From: Chromobotia macracanthus
Taxonomy: Eukaryota; Chordata; Actinopteri; Cypriniformes; Botiidae
DNA length: 64,000 nucleotides
Assembly: GCA_036877525.1 (NCBI GenBank)
Contig: JAZGTH010000019.1
Coordinates: forward strand, 3,166,501-3,230,500
Reading direction: 5' to 3'
The first letter of the stretch is position 1, and the number at the start of each line of letters is the position of its first letter. Position numbers and translations under genes: made by a program. This document shows, piece after piece, positions 1 to 13,800 of this stretch. The notes below the pieces were generated by a model. That model was given only the letters and a program-made list of their open reading frames with translations, was not told the DNA's origin and searched no databases.

Positions 1-1519
1 GAAGAAACATAGACCTGAAAACAAATGCAACCCTCCACAATGTGAGTAAATCACTCGCATATGTGACAATGTCACGATTAAGCGACTGAAAATGTTTTTA
101 ATTAGCCAATGGCTAGTAAATTGTCAAATTTCACTGGCTTGTGAGTACGATGCAAAGAATTGAAATTGAAAGTTTAATGCAGACATTTAAAGCACAGTTC
201 CATGATCGCATGGCAGGAGCGCATGAAAGTGTGCAAGTTTCTGGCTAGCACATACCTTAGTTACAGTTCACATTTTTTGCAGACAGATGCAAACATAATA
301 TTAAATTTATATTGTGCATCTGGGTTATCTGTTTAATCTCATGTCAAATTTGTAATATAGAAAGCTCTTCAGTTTTCTGGTGTTCATTCACTCTTCTGTT
401 TCACCTCACGCAGTTCCTTTTAGATGTTTCTTTTTCAAAAACAGTAATAATTCATAATTAATTATTCAGCAGTGTTATTTTTATTATATATATACAGTGT
501 CTACAGGATGTAGTCTAATGACTCTCTTACTGACTGAATCTGGGACAGTTCTTGGTATTCACTTATTTAAGTACTAAAAAAGTTTAAGGTAATCATTAAG
601 GAACCTGAACTGTTCAGCAGAATCAGATGGAACCAGAATCAGAACCAGGATCATTAAATCACTTGGGCTTTCCATCCCTAGAGCACCTATTATACGGTCA
701 TGCTCATGTACAGCCAATACGCAGCTGAAAACTAGGCAAAGCCGAGAAGCAACAGTACATTAAAAGGGAAAGCAGGAAGGAGCTTGTTTTTCCAGATGCC
801 TTCAAAGACAAAAAGGAAATAGATACAGAAAATGACCTCACCCAACTATCATAAATATACTTCTTTACAAACACACACGCATGTATCACAAATCTTTTTA
901 GATTTAACAATGAACAAAGACACCTGCTGCTGACTTCAAATAGGTGTGTGTGTGTTCGATATTAAGTCTGGAGTGTGTGTATTTGTGTCTGAGTAAGTGG
1001 ATGAGAGTGTGCACCTGTGTGTAATTCAGTCAGAGTGTGTGTGCAGCAGTCTGTCTTGCCGGGCTCGTGGGCTGCGGTTCGCTGCATACAGCTGAGCCAA
1101 CTGAGCATCAGAGAGACTGAGAAAAAGACAGCGAGGGAGAAAATGCAGAAAGTCGTACAAAGAGATGCAGATACTTTGGTGCCATCAAGCATCACTGACA
1201 TATTTTTTCACTCAAGCTACTTTTAGTGTTTAAAATGCTCTACTTTTTCGTGTTTTTATTTTCCCCCCACAAAGCAGCTTTTTTTCTTCAGGGGTGGTGG
1301 GGGTTTTGGTTGGAGGAGAGACAGAGTGGCTACCATGGAAACAAAGCACATTACTGATATGAGCATCTCTGATGGCACACAGACGAGGCACTAACTGTGT
1401 CCCACTGGCCTCACTTTGAGTGAGTTTGCAAGAACGTGCCTGCGTGTGTTGTGGTATGAGGAGCAACTGAGGATGTGCTGTGTTATTCAGTATTCTATGA
1501 ACAAAGGTTTTCGAGAGAG

Positions 1520-1520
<1 letters not shown>

Positions 1521-1572
<52 letters not shown>
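1521..1572. repeat. TG microsatellite
   Basis: 52 bases of perfect TG dinucleotides. Confidence 0.97.
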
Positions 1573-1575
<3 letters not shown>

Positions 1576-2675
1576 ACATAGAGCTGCTCTCCAGTAATTG
1601 GCCCCAGTATAGACTCTCGGGCGGAGGGCAATTTAAATATTATTGAACGACTAAGTATACTCTAATGAGGAGAGTGAGGAGGAGAAAAGAGGAAGGCCAA
1701 GGGAAAATACAAGAAAAAACAAGCTCCTGAACTCATGAGCCCCGGTAAGGACTGGCAAAGCTACAATAGAATAGTGCTGAGCACTAGCATCATAATATAT
1801 TCAAAATGACGGTTCCTTTGTTTGAAAAATACAACTCCCTTTTAAGCCATTTCTTAGAAAATATATATAGAGATATGTCTATAAAAACAGAACGTTTTGA
1901 ACTATATTATCCAGCCCTGCGTGTGTGTATGCCAAGATTAACATGTTTTTCATTTCCTGCCAAGATGCCCTCAGACTTAGTTGAGGGGTCTCTCTTTCTC
2001 CGAGAATGTCTGGGTGTGTGTTAATGCATATGTGGATGGTACGGTAACCATTTTCCTGTTCAGTGATGCGGATAAACATGCAGGGTGCTGCCGCTGAAAT
2101 GCAAACTAAAAACCACATGCACAGATTATAGATTCAAAGTGGGACCTGTCCTCATCCCTGCCTTACCGCAGACAGCTACCAGCCATCAAACACGCTACTA
2201 CATTTATCAAAAGCAATTTTTACACTGAACAGGTTGCATTGCATTGACTGCAGCATGCAACCTTTCTCTGAGGCTGACAAACATCTGAAAAATCACTTCA
2301 CAAATGTGAAGTAATCACATCCTGATTCAAGTTTAAAAGTTCTTTGAGAGACTGACAGTGTCGGTGTGTAAAAATAAACTCACATTAACATGAACTTTTT
2401 ACTGAATGCAGAAAGTGATCAAATTAAATGAGTAAGAGAAAGCAGAGAAAATAAAGGGCACATACTGATGACTCATCTATGTGTGTGTGTGTTTGTGCAG
2501 GAGATAAAAGGATGGAGCTGTATCCCAGACAGCCTTCTCTGTTTGTTGGACCAATTAGGAAGTCCTAAAAGAATCTAATCTAATCAAAGAGGCGGTTCTA
2601 GCTGCTGTTTACACACACACGTACACACATGCACGCACACACATGCACGCACGTTTACTTATCTACCTATCTATC

Positions 2676-2890
2676 TATCTATGGGACATCCCATAGACTT
2701 CTACTGTTTATATACATAGCTAGTTATAAACAATATAATCTAACTTACACTCTAACCCTAACGGAAAACTTTTATAATTTAAAAAAACATATTTACTGTA
2801 TTTTTACAAACGAGGACTTCCCCAAAAGGAGGTTTTGCTCAGATTTGTCAGGTTTTGCTGAAGTTTGGGTACAAAATTGTCCCCAATATA
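2676..2890. mobile_element. Interspersed repeat (gggacatcccatagacttct type)
   Basis: Recognised from memory as a frequent teleost repeat: gggacatcccatagacttct, actctaaccctaacgg and ggtacaaaattgtccccaat. Non-coding copy, flanked by a short CTAT run. Confidence 0.5.
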
Positions 2891-5607
2891 TAGTTAAGTA
2901 AACCCTCCCACCCATACAACACAACCCACCGATCCACACAAATGCACACACACACTGAGAGAGAAAGAAAACAGGGGAGCACCCAACTTTCATGAATGGA
3001 CCCTGGGTGTTCAAAACACCTTTATTTGTTTATTCAGACTCTATTCAGTCATGCATTTATTGTTTCTTCATATGACTGTCTTGACCTAGATCTTGCTTAG
3101 CATGTTAGTGAATGAACTTTCACCCTGAAAGATTATAAAGGTTACCGTCTTTCAAGCGCAACCTTAGATAAGTGCAGGTGACAAACACAGTCAGTATCAG
3201 AGCCTGAGAAAACACTCAACACTGCAGTTTCATTGTTGAAATTGTGCAAGAACAGTTACGCAAAGTTTTATCAGCCTATAGGGTTTATTTACACGATACA
3301 TTGTAATCTATACAAGTACACTAACATTGTTAGTAGACAATATTATTTCACAACAGAAGATAATATTGCCATGTTAAAATTTACCTCACTGAAAGTGCAT
3401 ATAGATATAAGGAAAACCTTAGATATAAGGAAAGCATTATAATTGATTAAGTGGATTAAGTGGACTTAAGGGGAAAAATAAATGTAGTGTAATGTAATAT
3501 ATAACATACATATTACATTTATTCTAATATATTCTACTAACAATTGTCCCAAACTTAATACCAGGTGTAAACAGGCCCCTGAGTGCAAGTAAAGACTCTG
3601 TTTCTCACCTTATCTCAAAAGCAAAAACACTGATGCTCTTTCAAGTAAATAACAATGACGTTCACGCACAAACACACATGCTGAAGAAAGCTGTGTGAGG
3701 AACAGTGCAACAGCTAACAGCACTACTATTCATCAACTGTGCCACAAATAGCACAAAGTAATTAGACTGCAGCTGAACGAGTTGAATTAGAGAGACTTTA
3801 AGATTATAAGAACTCTGTGTTTGGGAGTGTGGAGATAGAAATGCGCAATGAAGCCTAAATGCCGCTAAAAGCCGAAGGCAAAATATTTAAAAATATTTCC
3901 TAAGAGGAGATGAGACAAGATGAGAAGAGATGAGACATTTCTTTTAATACGTCAGCAGAACTGTTTATAAGTCAGCGGGATACGACTGATTCTCACTCCT
4001 GAGCGTGCATGTCTGTGGTCGCCTCAAATAGCCCCCGGTCTATAATCGGCAGAAATCACAGTTATCACAGCTTTGGTGACTGTGTTTAAAGGTCAAAGGC
4101 GTGCATTCACACCCACATGAATACAACTGCAAACCTTTGGAAACATAATCCGAATGCTACTGGCAGTGATAGCCAGGCCAGAATATCAGCCGATTAATCA
4201 CCTAGTATCAGTTGCAAAACTTACCTAAAGTCATGGTTACTGGATAATAGTTTCCATTTATAAACATTAATTTGTAAAATAAGAGTTTATTTAAATTGAA
4301 TGATGATAACAGTTTGCATGTTATTCCAACATTTAAAAATGTTACAAAGACCATTTTGCTTTAATAGACGCATGGAAATTGGACCATTATTATGAAGAGG
4401 TTAACTTTTTAAATTTTTGGTAAATTTTTAAAACTGCTTATTAGAGGACCTAAAAATAATGCAGACTCTTCTTACATTTGTTCTTTGTTACTGCTATATA
4501 TTTTTTTATTTATTGACATGACATTTCTTTTGTTTTCAATTTCACAATATCTTAAAATCTGGCTGCAACTACACTCAGCCCAACCTAACAGATCCAAATG
4601 ACTAAACCTTAGAGAGCTCTCCAGAGTTCTGAAAGGCTCTCCTGATCTTTCTGAAGGGTATAAAAGTCTGGATGAGCTGCAGAAAAACACTGGAGGGCTG
4701 GAGAGAGTTCCTCACAGACAGATACTGAAGAACATCCTTATCTGAGCCAGTGAGTCATGATGCTTTCCACACAAGAAAGTACACATGATCCCTGAGAAAG
4801 GAGGGGAGGGTAAACGGAGAGAAAAAAATAATGATTTTTCTCATTTTTTTAAAGCAATGCAAATTGTTGTTGTGGAGTTAGGGCACCTGGCACACACACG
4901 CTCAGCTCTCCCATGACAAACAGAGCGCCATGGGCTCCCATCAGCCCATCATAATGTCTGAAAAATAAATCCATCTCATTTACGGAGTACAAAAAAGAGG
5001 CAAACTGTACGGAGTACAATTGCAGAGGCACAGACATGCACACACCTCGGGTCTGGACGAATGACAGGGACTGTACTCAGGTGGTTGCCCACCCCCCGAT
5101 TACCCACAATGCCAAGTGATGCGGTGCTTCTGAAGTCACATTTGGTTGTGTAGAAGAGAAATGGCAGGCTTGAGCAAATGTATTACTATGGCAAATGACA
5201 ATATTAACATATAAATGACTTCCTACCAAACACATCTGCTAATGTGTGGTTAGTGCCAGCAATACACACACACACAAAATGACTGTACATTCTTGCCTCT
5301 TGCCCAAATGTTACTAAGTCACAGCATGGGCAAGGGTGTGTGTGCTTGGACACATTTGCTTGTCTTGTTTACGAATGGCCTGTGGGTGTTGTGTGCGTGT
5401 GAACGCTGGCTAGCCACAATGGTTGTCCAATGTCACAATCATCATGTCGCTTAAACACAAGCCCAGCCACACACACACCCTCACGTTCCGAGTGTGTAAG
5501 GAAAGAGACTGGTTTGGACAGGAAACAGCATGTCCAGATTGCCCCCTGAGACAGGAAAAGGATTGGGTGTCATGTCTGTTTCTGTGCCAGAAAAAAGTGT
5601 TGCTATA

Positions 5608-5815
5608 GCTTTAAAAGGATATCTTACTCCAAAACGAAAAATCCTGTCATCATTTACTCATCCTGATGTCATTCCAAAGTGGTGTGATTTTCTTTCTTTT
5701 GTTGTGGAATACAAATAAAGAGGATTAGCAGGATGTTGACTCTGCTGTTTTCCATACAATGGAAGTGGATGAGGACCAGAGGCTGTCATTATTCACAGTG
5801 TCCTTTAAACTAAAG
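5608..5815. mobile_element. Decayed cypriniform-type interspersed repeat
   Basis: Contains aaaaggatatcttactccaa then atcatttactcatcctgatg and accagaggctgtcattattc, a degenerate copy of the abundant fish repeat whose consensus includes atgaaaattctgtcatcatt. No coding capacity. Confidence 0.55.
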
Positions 5816-6714
5816 CAAGTTTAATTTCATTTAATCGGATTTGAGCTACAAATGTCATAAGAACTACAGCTGGTTTTCTGTAATTTTTCTGGCACTTGAC
5901 TGAACCTGGTCACCATTACTTTCATTGTATTGAAAACAGCAGAATGAACAATCTAGCTAGCATGTTTTTTTCCAAATAAAATGGGCTCAGAATAGCATGG
6001 GGATGAATTATAGATATTTAAATTTGGGTAAACTTAGAACACAAATTTCTCTCATACGGTTCCAAGAACAGCTTCCAACCTCTAAAGTTCAAATGAACAA
6101 TAATATAAATGGAAAAATGGTCACGGTGCAGCAGAGAACAGAAACAGCTTCTAGTACTCTGTATTATTTCAGACAGGAAAAAAACGCTTTTAGAGGAAAC
6201 GAGTCTGAAAAGAAAAAGAGTATGAAGGCAACAAAAGGCAAGAAGCTGTTGCCTGAAGCCTGTCCTCTTCCCCTTTTTCCTTGAGCTTTCAGTGTCTGTT
6301 CCCTTGCTTTTCCTCTTTTTTCCCCTCTTTCCCTCAGAGTGCCTCCGGGCATCAAGCCTGCCACACGTCACAGAGCCTGGCCGCACAGAGAGAAGCGTGT
6401 GTGTGTCTGTGTGGGCTTTTATCCAGAGCTGTAAGGGCTGTTTACTCACTTGCGCACTCAAGCCTGAGTTCACTCTCTCTCCACACACACATGCCCCGAC
6501 TACCACCCATTTCCTGTCAGCCAATCAAGTTTTTCCCAAAAACTCTTAGCTCCCAAACCATCTCTCCGTTTCACTCTCACCTCACCAACCCATCTGTCTT
6601 TCCGTGTGCTGTTGCATGCGATCTCTCCATCTTCTTATGCCCCCTTTCTCATCACTTATTCATAAGTGCTCTCTCTCAGTGTAAAACACCCTCTCGCCTT
6701 CTCACGAGCAGTGT

Positions 6715-7085
6715 TGTAGCCGTAACCATGGTGACCCCTTTGATTGACATGGCGTAACTGGCACGCGACTATGTCGGAGGGCCGGCTCTCTTTAAGGGGG
6801 TGGGCATTACAGTCGGTACTCTTAAAGGGGCGGTTATTATTACCGCTTAACGTAACTGTCCCTCAGCAGAAACAAAGAGGTTGTATTGAAAGCAAACAAG
6901 AATTAAAGGGAGTTTTAAGGCAAGGAGCGCTCTGGAAATGTTAGCATCAATTATGGATGAGGAAAGGGCATCCTCTTCCCTTTCCGTTGATTAGCATGAA
7001 TGATCATTCTCTCGTTTGCTGACTGTTTGTGTAATTAGCGCATCGGAAACAATGATTAATGCTATGCGCTTGAACAATAAATGAC
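6715..7085. promoter_or_regulatory. Candidate conserved enhancer in maml3 intron 1
   Basis: A compact non-repetitive block amid low-complexity DNA. It carries gtaaccatggtgac (RFX X-box-like), CCTTTGAT (TCF/LEF-like), TGATTGACA (PBX-MEIS-like, near 6739) and several TAATTA/ATTAG homeodomain cores at 6.99-7.06 kb. Enhancer function is inferred from motif density only. Confidence 0.4.
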
Positions 7086-8164
7086 CTAGTGTTTGTGTTT
7101 TCGGAGGGGGGGCACAACTGAGGAAAGGGGGGGAAAGACAGATCCAGTTGCAGTGTGAGATCTTACAATATTAACCACGACTGTGACACTCAACACATAC
7201 ACTTCAAAGAAACCTCTTTGGCGTTCACACAGACACAAAGAAAGTCAGTTTCTCACAAACAGGAGGAAAACATGCATGGTGGATCTCACAACAACACGTC
7301 CAGGTCACATTTTGACCATCTTAAAATAAAAAACTAGTATAACTTGTGTATTTTGCATAAAGCAAATAAAGCAATTAAGGAATTTTACAGTGTGACATTT
7401 CCGTGCACACAATTAAGTACAATTTCCTCCCAAATTCTTGTTAGCAGAATGTGTCGAACATTTACTTGAGTGTTTTTTTTTGTAATTCACAAAACTCTCA
7501 AAAGTAATTCTAATTAAATTTTCATTAAAGTAACACTGATTTTATTTCCTGTATTACAGTAAAAATTACTGTAATAATGTTTTTTAAATCAGCACAATGA
7601 CAGCACATACTACCATAATGAAAAACATTAAAATAATCTAATATTTAAATTAAACAAATCTTTATTTTTTCTCTTTTTGACTGTGAAAATGTCACAATGC
7701 AAAATTCTAAATGGTGCTAACATACACTTCATTTCCTAAGCCTTACATAAAATATAATTTCTTATATTTTTACTTTACACACATACACCCACGCAAAATC
7801 CTTTAATTAAAATCATGCCAAACAGCTTCATTAGGAATAATCATATCATCAACAAAAGAACTGCTGTTCATGGTCTTCAAAGCATCAAATGCAGTGACTG
7901 CCCTCCTCCCCTCTCTCTCTCGCTCTTTATCGCTTTCTATCTCACACTCGTTCTTCCAGCTCATATCCTGTGTGACAATCTCTCTCCTCAAACACACTCC
8001 CATCCATCCTCTTCGTGTGTGCTCTCTTTCTCAGTCTGAAGTGTGTAATCATGTGATGGGGGCTGGCAGGTCTTGACTGGGGGGGTAGGGCCACACACAC
8101 ATCTGTTTCTGGTTCATCATTACTACTACAATAAACAGTCAATTTGATGTATTAACAATTATGA

Positions 8165-8460
8165 GAACATAAAAGCACAGTCGCTCAGGGTGAGAAGCGC
8201 TTTACCTGTGTATTAATCGCAAAGTGGAGTGTGTGCGCTTGTGTAAAGTCAATTGTTCCACTGTGCCGCGATGACAGACTACAGCCCATCTGGCTTAAGG
8301 CTCTTAAAGTGGCCATCGCCAGAGATGTTCCAGCCTTTCACAAACACTGAGACGTACACACAAAGTGCTTCTTTTTCCCTGGCTGCCTCCTGCAGCCAAT
8401 CAGATGCTAAGGTGCCTCTTGTACTTCCTGGTCTCCACAGACTCTTAAAGTGACAGCGCA
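8165..8460. promoter_or_regulatory. Candidate regulatory element in maml3 intron 1
   Basis: Non-repetitive block with ctcttaaagtg at 8301-8311 and again at 8442-8452 (NK2-type core TTAAAGTG), plus gcagccaatcagatg (CCAAT). Inference from composition. Confidence 0.3.
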
Positions 8461-8689
8461 CATTTTCTTGCCATCATAATACACACTGCACACGGTTACA
8501 CAATCAGAAACTGTATGTGATACATAAGCTTTTAACATGACTTTATGCTGCCGTGAGAGAGTCTTTGTTAAACATTGATTGAAAATATACACAAAAGAGC
8601 GGAATCTGGATACACATCCATACATACAAAACATGTGCATGAAACTATTCACTTTGCCAGGAAAAATAATGGAGAAACACTTTCTCCAT

Positions 8690-8895
8690 CTCTCTCTCTT
8701 CTCTGTTTGGCATTTGAGAAGCTGCCCGAGGGCATCATCGACACAAAACACTTCCAGCTGCCAATTAGGGCAGCCGTCTGCTGGACAGACAAGAGGAGCA
8801 GCCAATGAGATCAGCCATTTCCTAAGCGAATCCTGGAGAGGGTGTGATGACAGAAGCTGTGTCAATGAGCGGTTAGCCATTAGAGGAGGGGTGGG
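8690..8895. promoter_or_regulatory. Candidate regulatory element in maml3 intron 1
   Basis: Balanced-GC unique block with ccagctgccaattagggcag, agcagccaatgag and gcggttagccattag, i.e. E-box, CCAAT and homeodomain-like cores. ORFs here on both strands have no recognisable product. Confidence 0.3.
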
Positions 8896-9203
8896 CTACT
8901 TATCATGACAGGGAGAGACACACACATGCAAACACACGCACACACTCTCTATAACCCTATTCGTTGCCGAGCCCTCCCAGCCACACTTCTTAAACAAAAC
9001 ACTGAGCGTGTGGACGACTGGGGTTCCCACAGACACACATGCACAAAGGCCTCATCTTGTTGCCTACCCCCCAACAACACTGTTGCTCCCTGGGGGTCTG
9101 TTGGCTTCCTCTTACTCCCTGCCATTCAAATGCCCTTTGTCTTTGATAAGGAGAGACAGGAAGAAGACAAAGAAAAATTATAACAGAATATAAGGGGAAG
9201 GGG

Positions 9204-9278
9204 GGAGAGAGAGAGAGAAAGAGAGAGCCGCACAGGAGATGGGTGAGACAGAGATGGAGAGAGAGAGAGAAAGAGAGT
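9204..9278. repeat. GA-rich purine tract
   Basis: Two GA runs separated by about 25 bases of mixed sequence. Confidence 0.8.
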
Positions 9279-10529
9279 ACTGGATGAAACAAGTTCAGGG
9301 CAGTTCTTCTGCCAGTTCTTCCTCCACACACATTCCTGTGGCTGCATGGGGCGTGTGTGTGTGTTTGTGTGTGAGGCAAGACAGAAAGAACAGAACAAAG
9401 TAAGGCCAGAAACATTCCACATGCAAGTGTAAAGAACACAGATGTGAATGCTTGGTTGGCACATTGCAAGCATATGGGCCTGTTGTACATGCTTAACATG
9501 CATTCCATGCGTTACTGTTGCGGTAACAAACCTCAGTGCTAAAGGGTTACATTAGAGTTTTCTTCAAACGTTTGTGCCATTAAACCAGATATGTTGTTAT
9601 TCAGGTAGCTAGCAATAAATATTTCACCCTAAAAGACAATCACGCTAACGCGTCAACGCTTAGAATGCAACTTGTGACGAGATCTAACATTTTGCAACGC
9701 AATAAATTGTGTTCAATTGTGTGTAGCATTTGATAAAGACACCGTGGTACACATTTTCACCTATTTTAAATCATACCTAATATAAAGCAAATTTCTAACA
9801 ATTGTAATCACTTGTAAATGACACTTGAGACACGGAATCATCAACAAAACAACATCTCCCTTACAAAACCATTCTGTGTAAAAAGTAGGCTGCAAAATCC
9901 CAGTCCAAATCATTAGCTTTAGTAAGGTGAGCCATAATAAGCTCTGACGCATCTCACAAACATTTAAAGGGTTCTCCTCGAGAAAATGTGTCAAAGGAGG
10001 TGCCAAGTAGTTAGTACTTGATATAGCAGCAACCAACAATTTTATCCCATCAGCACAAATTTGTGGGAACGCCTGATGTTTGATTTCGCTTCATTAAACT
10101 CGTGGAATCAAGCGGGTGATCTTACAAAAAGAAAAAATGAGAAGTTTCATTGAAACGCTGAAATGCTCATACAGTCAGATTATCAAATATCTATGCTGTC
10201 CAGGAAATGAACTTTACAGCAAAAGAACTCACTACGTGTAAACAAAAACAATTCTGTAGAATGTAGGGAACAAAACAACATCACATCACACAATCAGTTT
10301 ACAAACACCCACAGCATAAACATCGTCTGGTTATAACAAGGTTTAAATATGTTGTTTGTTTTTGCTATATCTGCACATCCGATTAAGTGTTTTTTTGGGA
10401 TCACTTGCCAAGGTTTTCAGCTGGCTTTTACTAACACCCACTGCACAGTTTTTATTGGAAATTGACACTAAAACAGGAGTCACTATTAATGATCCATGAT
10501 TTCAAAGTTAATAGGAATGACTGGTCTTG

Positions 10530-10680
10530 ATTTAAAGGCAGTGTAGGCAATTTCAGAGGGCTACCAATAGCAACCGAGCTTTGAAAACATCAGATCCCAT
10601 CATCCTTTCATAGCGTCTCCAAAGCCACACCTCCTCCAACACATTCATAGCATATATGGTGTCAGGACATCCTATCATTT
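10530..10680. mobile_element. Decayed interspersed repeat
   Basis: Contains aggcagtgtaggcaatttca, gctttgaaaacatcagatcc and cacacctcctccaac, a combination seen in a common cypriniform repeat. Limits approximate. Confidence 0.35.
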
Positions 10681-10832
10681 CATTCGGACCGAATGCAAGA
10701 TTGGATGAACATTTTATGGTCCTGCCCCTTCCGAAGAAGATATATATTTATATTAAGATATTTAGACCACTTAATAATTTCTATCAGAATGTAAAGATAC
10801 TTTAAATTAGCATAACAAAGAAAATTCTGGGG

Positions 10833-10856
10833 AAAAAAAAAAAAAAAAAAAAAAAA
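10833..10856. repeat. Poly(A) run
   Basis: 24 uninterrupted A residues; no retroposon body or duplicated target site recognised beside it. A shorter run lies at about 11345. Confidence 0.9.
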
Positions 10857-13800
10857 CATACCATACCTGCCTTTAAACAGGAACAATTATGTATGAATTA
10901 ACCTAGGTTTTGCACACTTTCTATTTAGCATTAAGAACAAAATGCAAAAAAAACTTATCCCTCACCTTAGCACGTTCAATGGGATTTTAAACATTCCTTA
11001 CATTCAAATATGAAAATGAAATATTTTCATATTTCTGAATATTTTAATAGTACTGCAATAGACTCAGAATTAGCACACTCAAAATTACTTGACAGTTCCT
11101 ATAGATCACACTCACATTATCACATGAGAGTTTAGTAACTAATCCTGCATGTATCTATCCATCTTCTTTCCTCATCAATATAACTTCCTAAACCACCAAC
11201 AAACCTGGTCTACATTATTGAAAAATGTGAAAGTGGAATGATCCCTTAAAACCAGAGATTTCATGACAACCCTTAACCTCACACAAACACACACCTCAAA
11301 TGTGGTAAATAAATGTAAGATAAATGTCACACCTCAAACAGGCAAAAAAAAAAAAAAAAAACACTCACACAGAGCCTGAGTAAAGATAGAGATACCACAG
11401 TGTTCATCGTGACAAACGGATTACCATTATCACTATGCCAAGCTGCACACATTCATGCATAAAGAAGTTTCAGAACACCTTCAGCACTTCAGACCACAGT
11501 TCAGATCTGTCAGGTACGCAAAATGATGCAGACGCTAACATAAAAGAAAGCTTACAAATCCTAAGATTTGAAAAAAATGGATTCAGAAACATACCATATT
11601 GCCTCTACCGTTAACCCTTAAAGAGCCACTGTACCAAAACTGCAACACCTAAAACAAATAAACTACCTTATTTCCACTAATTTAGGTTAAACTTACATAT
11701 AACAGCAGCCTACGCTCTGAAATGAATAATAACAAAAGGCCACAACATAACAAAGCTAAACACCAACCCCAGAATTACGTGAATATAAATGTGATTTTTT
11801 ATGACCAGAAGTTCTGAAAAGCCTAATGAGAAAAAAATGAGTAAAAAATAATACTATTATAATGAAGGCTTAGGTCATTAGGGTTAAAATGTTTTAGGGT
11901 CTCTTATTCTGTAAACCTGGAAGGAAACGTAGCAATAACAATACAAAAATGCTTAAAGATTAGTTTAGCACTTTATCTATACAGCGCTTTCGCTTTCCGA
12001 AAATAAGTCTGTGAAATGCACAAGTAAAACTTTATACCCCCAGGTATAATACAAACAGCACTAGAAATTTCGACCATTTTGTTGTATATGCTGACAAATT
12101 TCAACTAAGCAAACTGTAAATACATGGGAGCATTTGTGCGAGTGTTGCGGTGTGACCCGTTTTCATTTCTCTACAAAACATTTGCTAATTACCGCACAGT
12201 TTGTGTCTACTGTGAGCTGATACAGTGACCGGTCCAGCATTCTATCTAACAATACATAACCAATTAAACTTCACCTTTATATCCTTAACTTTAAATTTTA
12301 AATTTAAGATTTTAGACTTATTATTACCCCTTACAATCACCCCTTTCACACGTTCTGTTATGTGACAGGAAGCTAACTTGCACACTGCCGATAATTTAAC
12401 TCCTGGAGGTTGGTGATGGCGATCATTAGAGCTGTGGAATTATAATTATAATAATTATAATTTTAACATAATAAATGAGAATCTCACAATTCTGCATCAA
12501 TTCACAAAAATTACAAAGCAAATTACAAAATTTTTAATGCAATTATAAGTAACATATATGACGTAGGTTACTGTTTTTATTGTAAATAAAGTACACCTGT
12601 TATGCACATTCTCTTATATTTCTGTACTTGGGAGGCTGTTTAAAGCTGTTGAAAGTTGTTAACGTCATAGTGATAATTCGACATTCAAATGACAACACAC
12701 TACGTCTGCACGATCTACTTGCATTTAAGTCAATGAAGCGTGTGCTTGGAGCGCTTAGTTTTGAAGCGACGCTCGCTCATAACACAAACACCTTTGATGA
12801 GAAAGAAGCACAGCAGTGAAAGTGCACATCTAATAGAAAGTGTAGAGCGCAAAAGCTACTTAAAACCTTATAGCACCCGTCATATTTATAATCTGATCTC
12901 TAGACATTCATCTGTCATGTAAAGCTATTTTTCTGCATGTTTATGGATATATTCATTACTTATTCTTTACACATATTTGTCTATTTTTAATATACTTCGC
13001 ATTATCTAATAATACAGCAATGTAGTCATTCTATAAGTCACCCACAACGTTAATAAACCCCCCACCGGAGTAATTTACAGAGCATCCCCCTAATTTTAGG
13101 CCTTGTTTACAGTTCAATACAGAAGTAATAGCATAAACGTACGTACGTATGTATTATATATACAGTAACTATCAGTAACTATCAGTAAAACTACACAAAA
13201 CTGGAGATGGTGGTCAAATAAAACCACCATGACTCTTACCTTTACCCATAATGCAGCAGGGGGAGAGGCAGTAAACAGGAGAGGGGGTGGAATAACATGG
13301 AAAAAAGAACAACAGAAAGTGGATGTGCAGCAGATCACAATAGTCTTTCACAAACAAATTTGTAGACTTTACACTATAGACTAGAACAACATAGAGCAAA
13401 TTGCTGTTATATGTACATGTGTGTTTATGACATAACAATTTGCAGTAATTAAAACGTCAATGTCTAACTGTTAAAATGCAGTAATAAAACCATTCCGAAA
13501 AACAATTGCAGATCCAAATTTTGTTTTTAGTTTAAGTTTCTTTTAGTTTGTCTTTTAGTTTGTTTTAAGTTTAAGGTTAAGTTTAGCATACTTCTGGGAT
13601 TTTGAATTGAAAACACGCTCTTACATCTAAACTGCAATTTATTTTTATTCTCTATTAATAAAACAGGAGCGACATGTTTATTCTACAAATAAACAAACAA
13701 CACGTGTAAGCACAGATAAGGAGATACAACTGACTTGATCTCTCTGCTTCAGTTTTAACTTTTTTTTCTTTTTTACAGATCATCAAAGACCAATCAGATT

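Noticed and set aside
6018..6524. 168-codon minus-strand ORF and 158-codon plus-strand ORF (6281-6757)
   Set aside because: They overlap each other in antisense in CT-rich DNA; composition biased, no recognisable domain.
8407..8880. 157-codon minus-strand ORF
   Set aside because: No recognisable product. The block is better read as unique intronic, possibly regulatory sequence.
8990..9508. 172-codon minus-strand ORF
   Set aside because: Low-complexity Ser/Leu/His sequence from GA/CT and CA tracts, with an overlapping ORF in another frame. No family resemblance or splice support.
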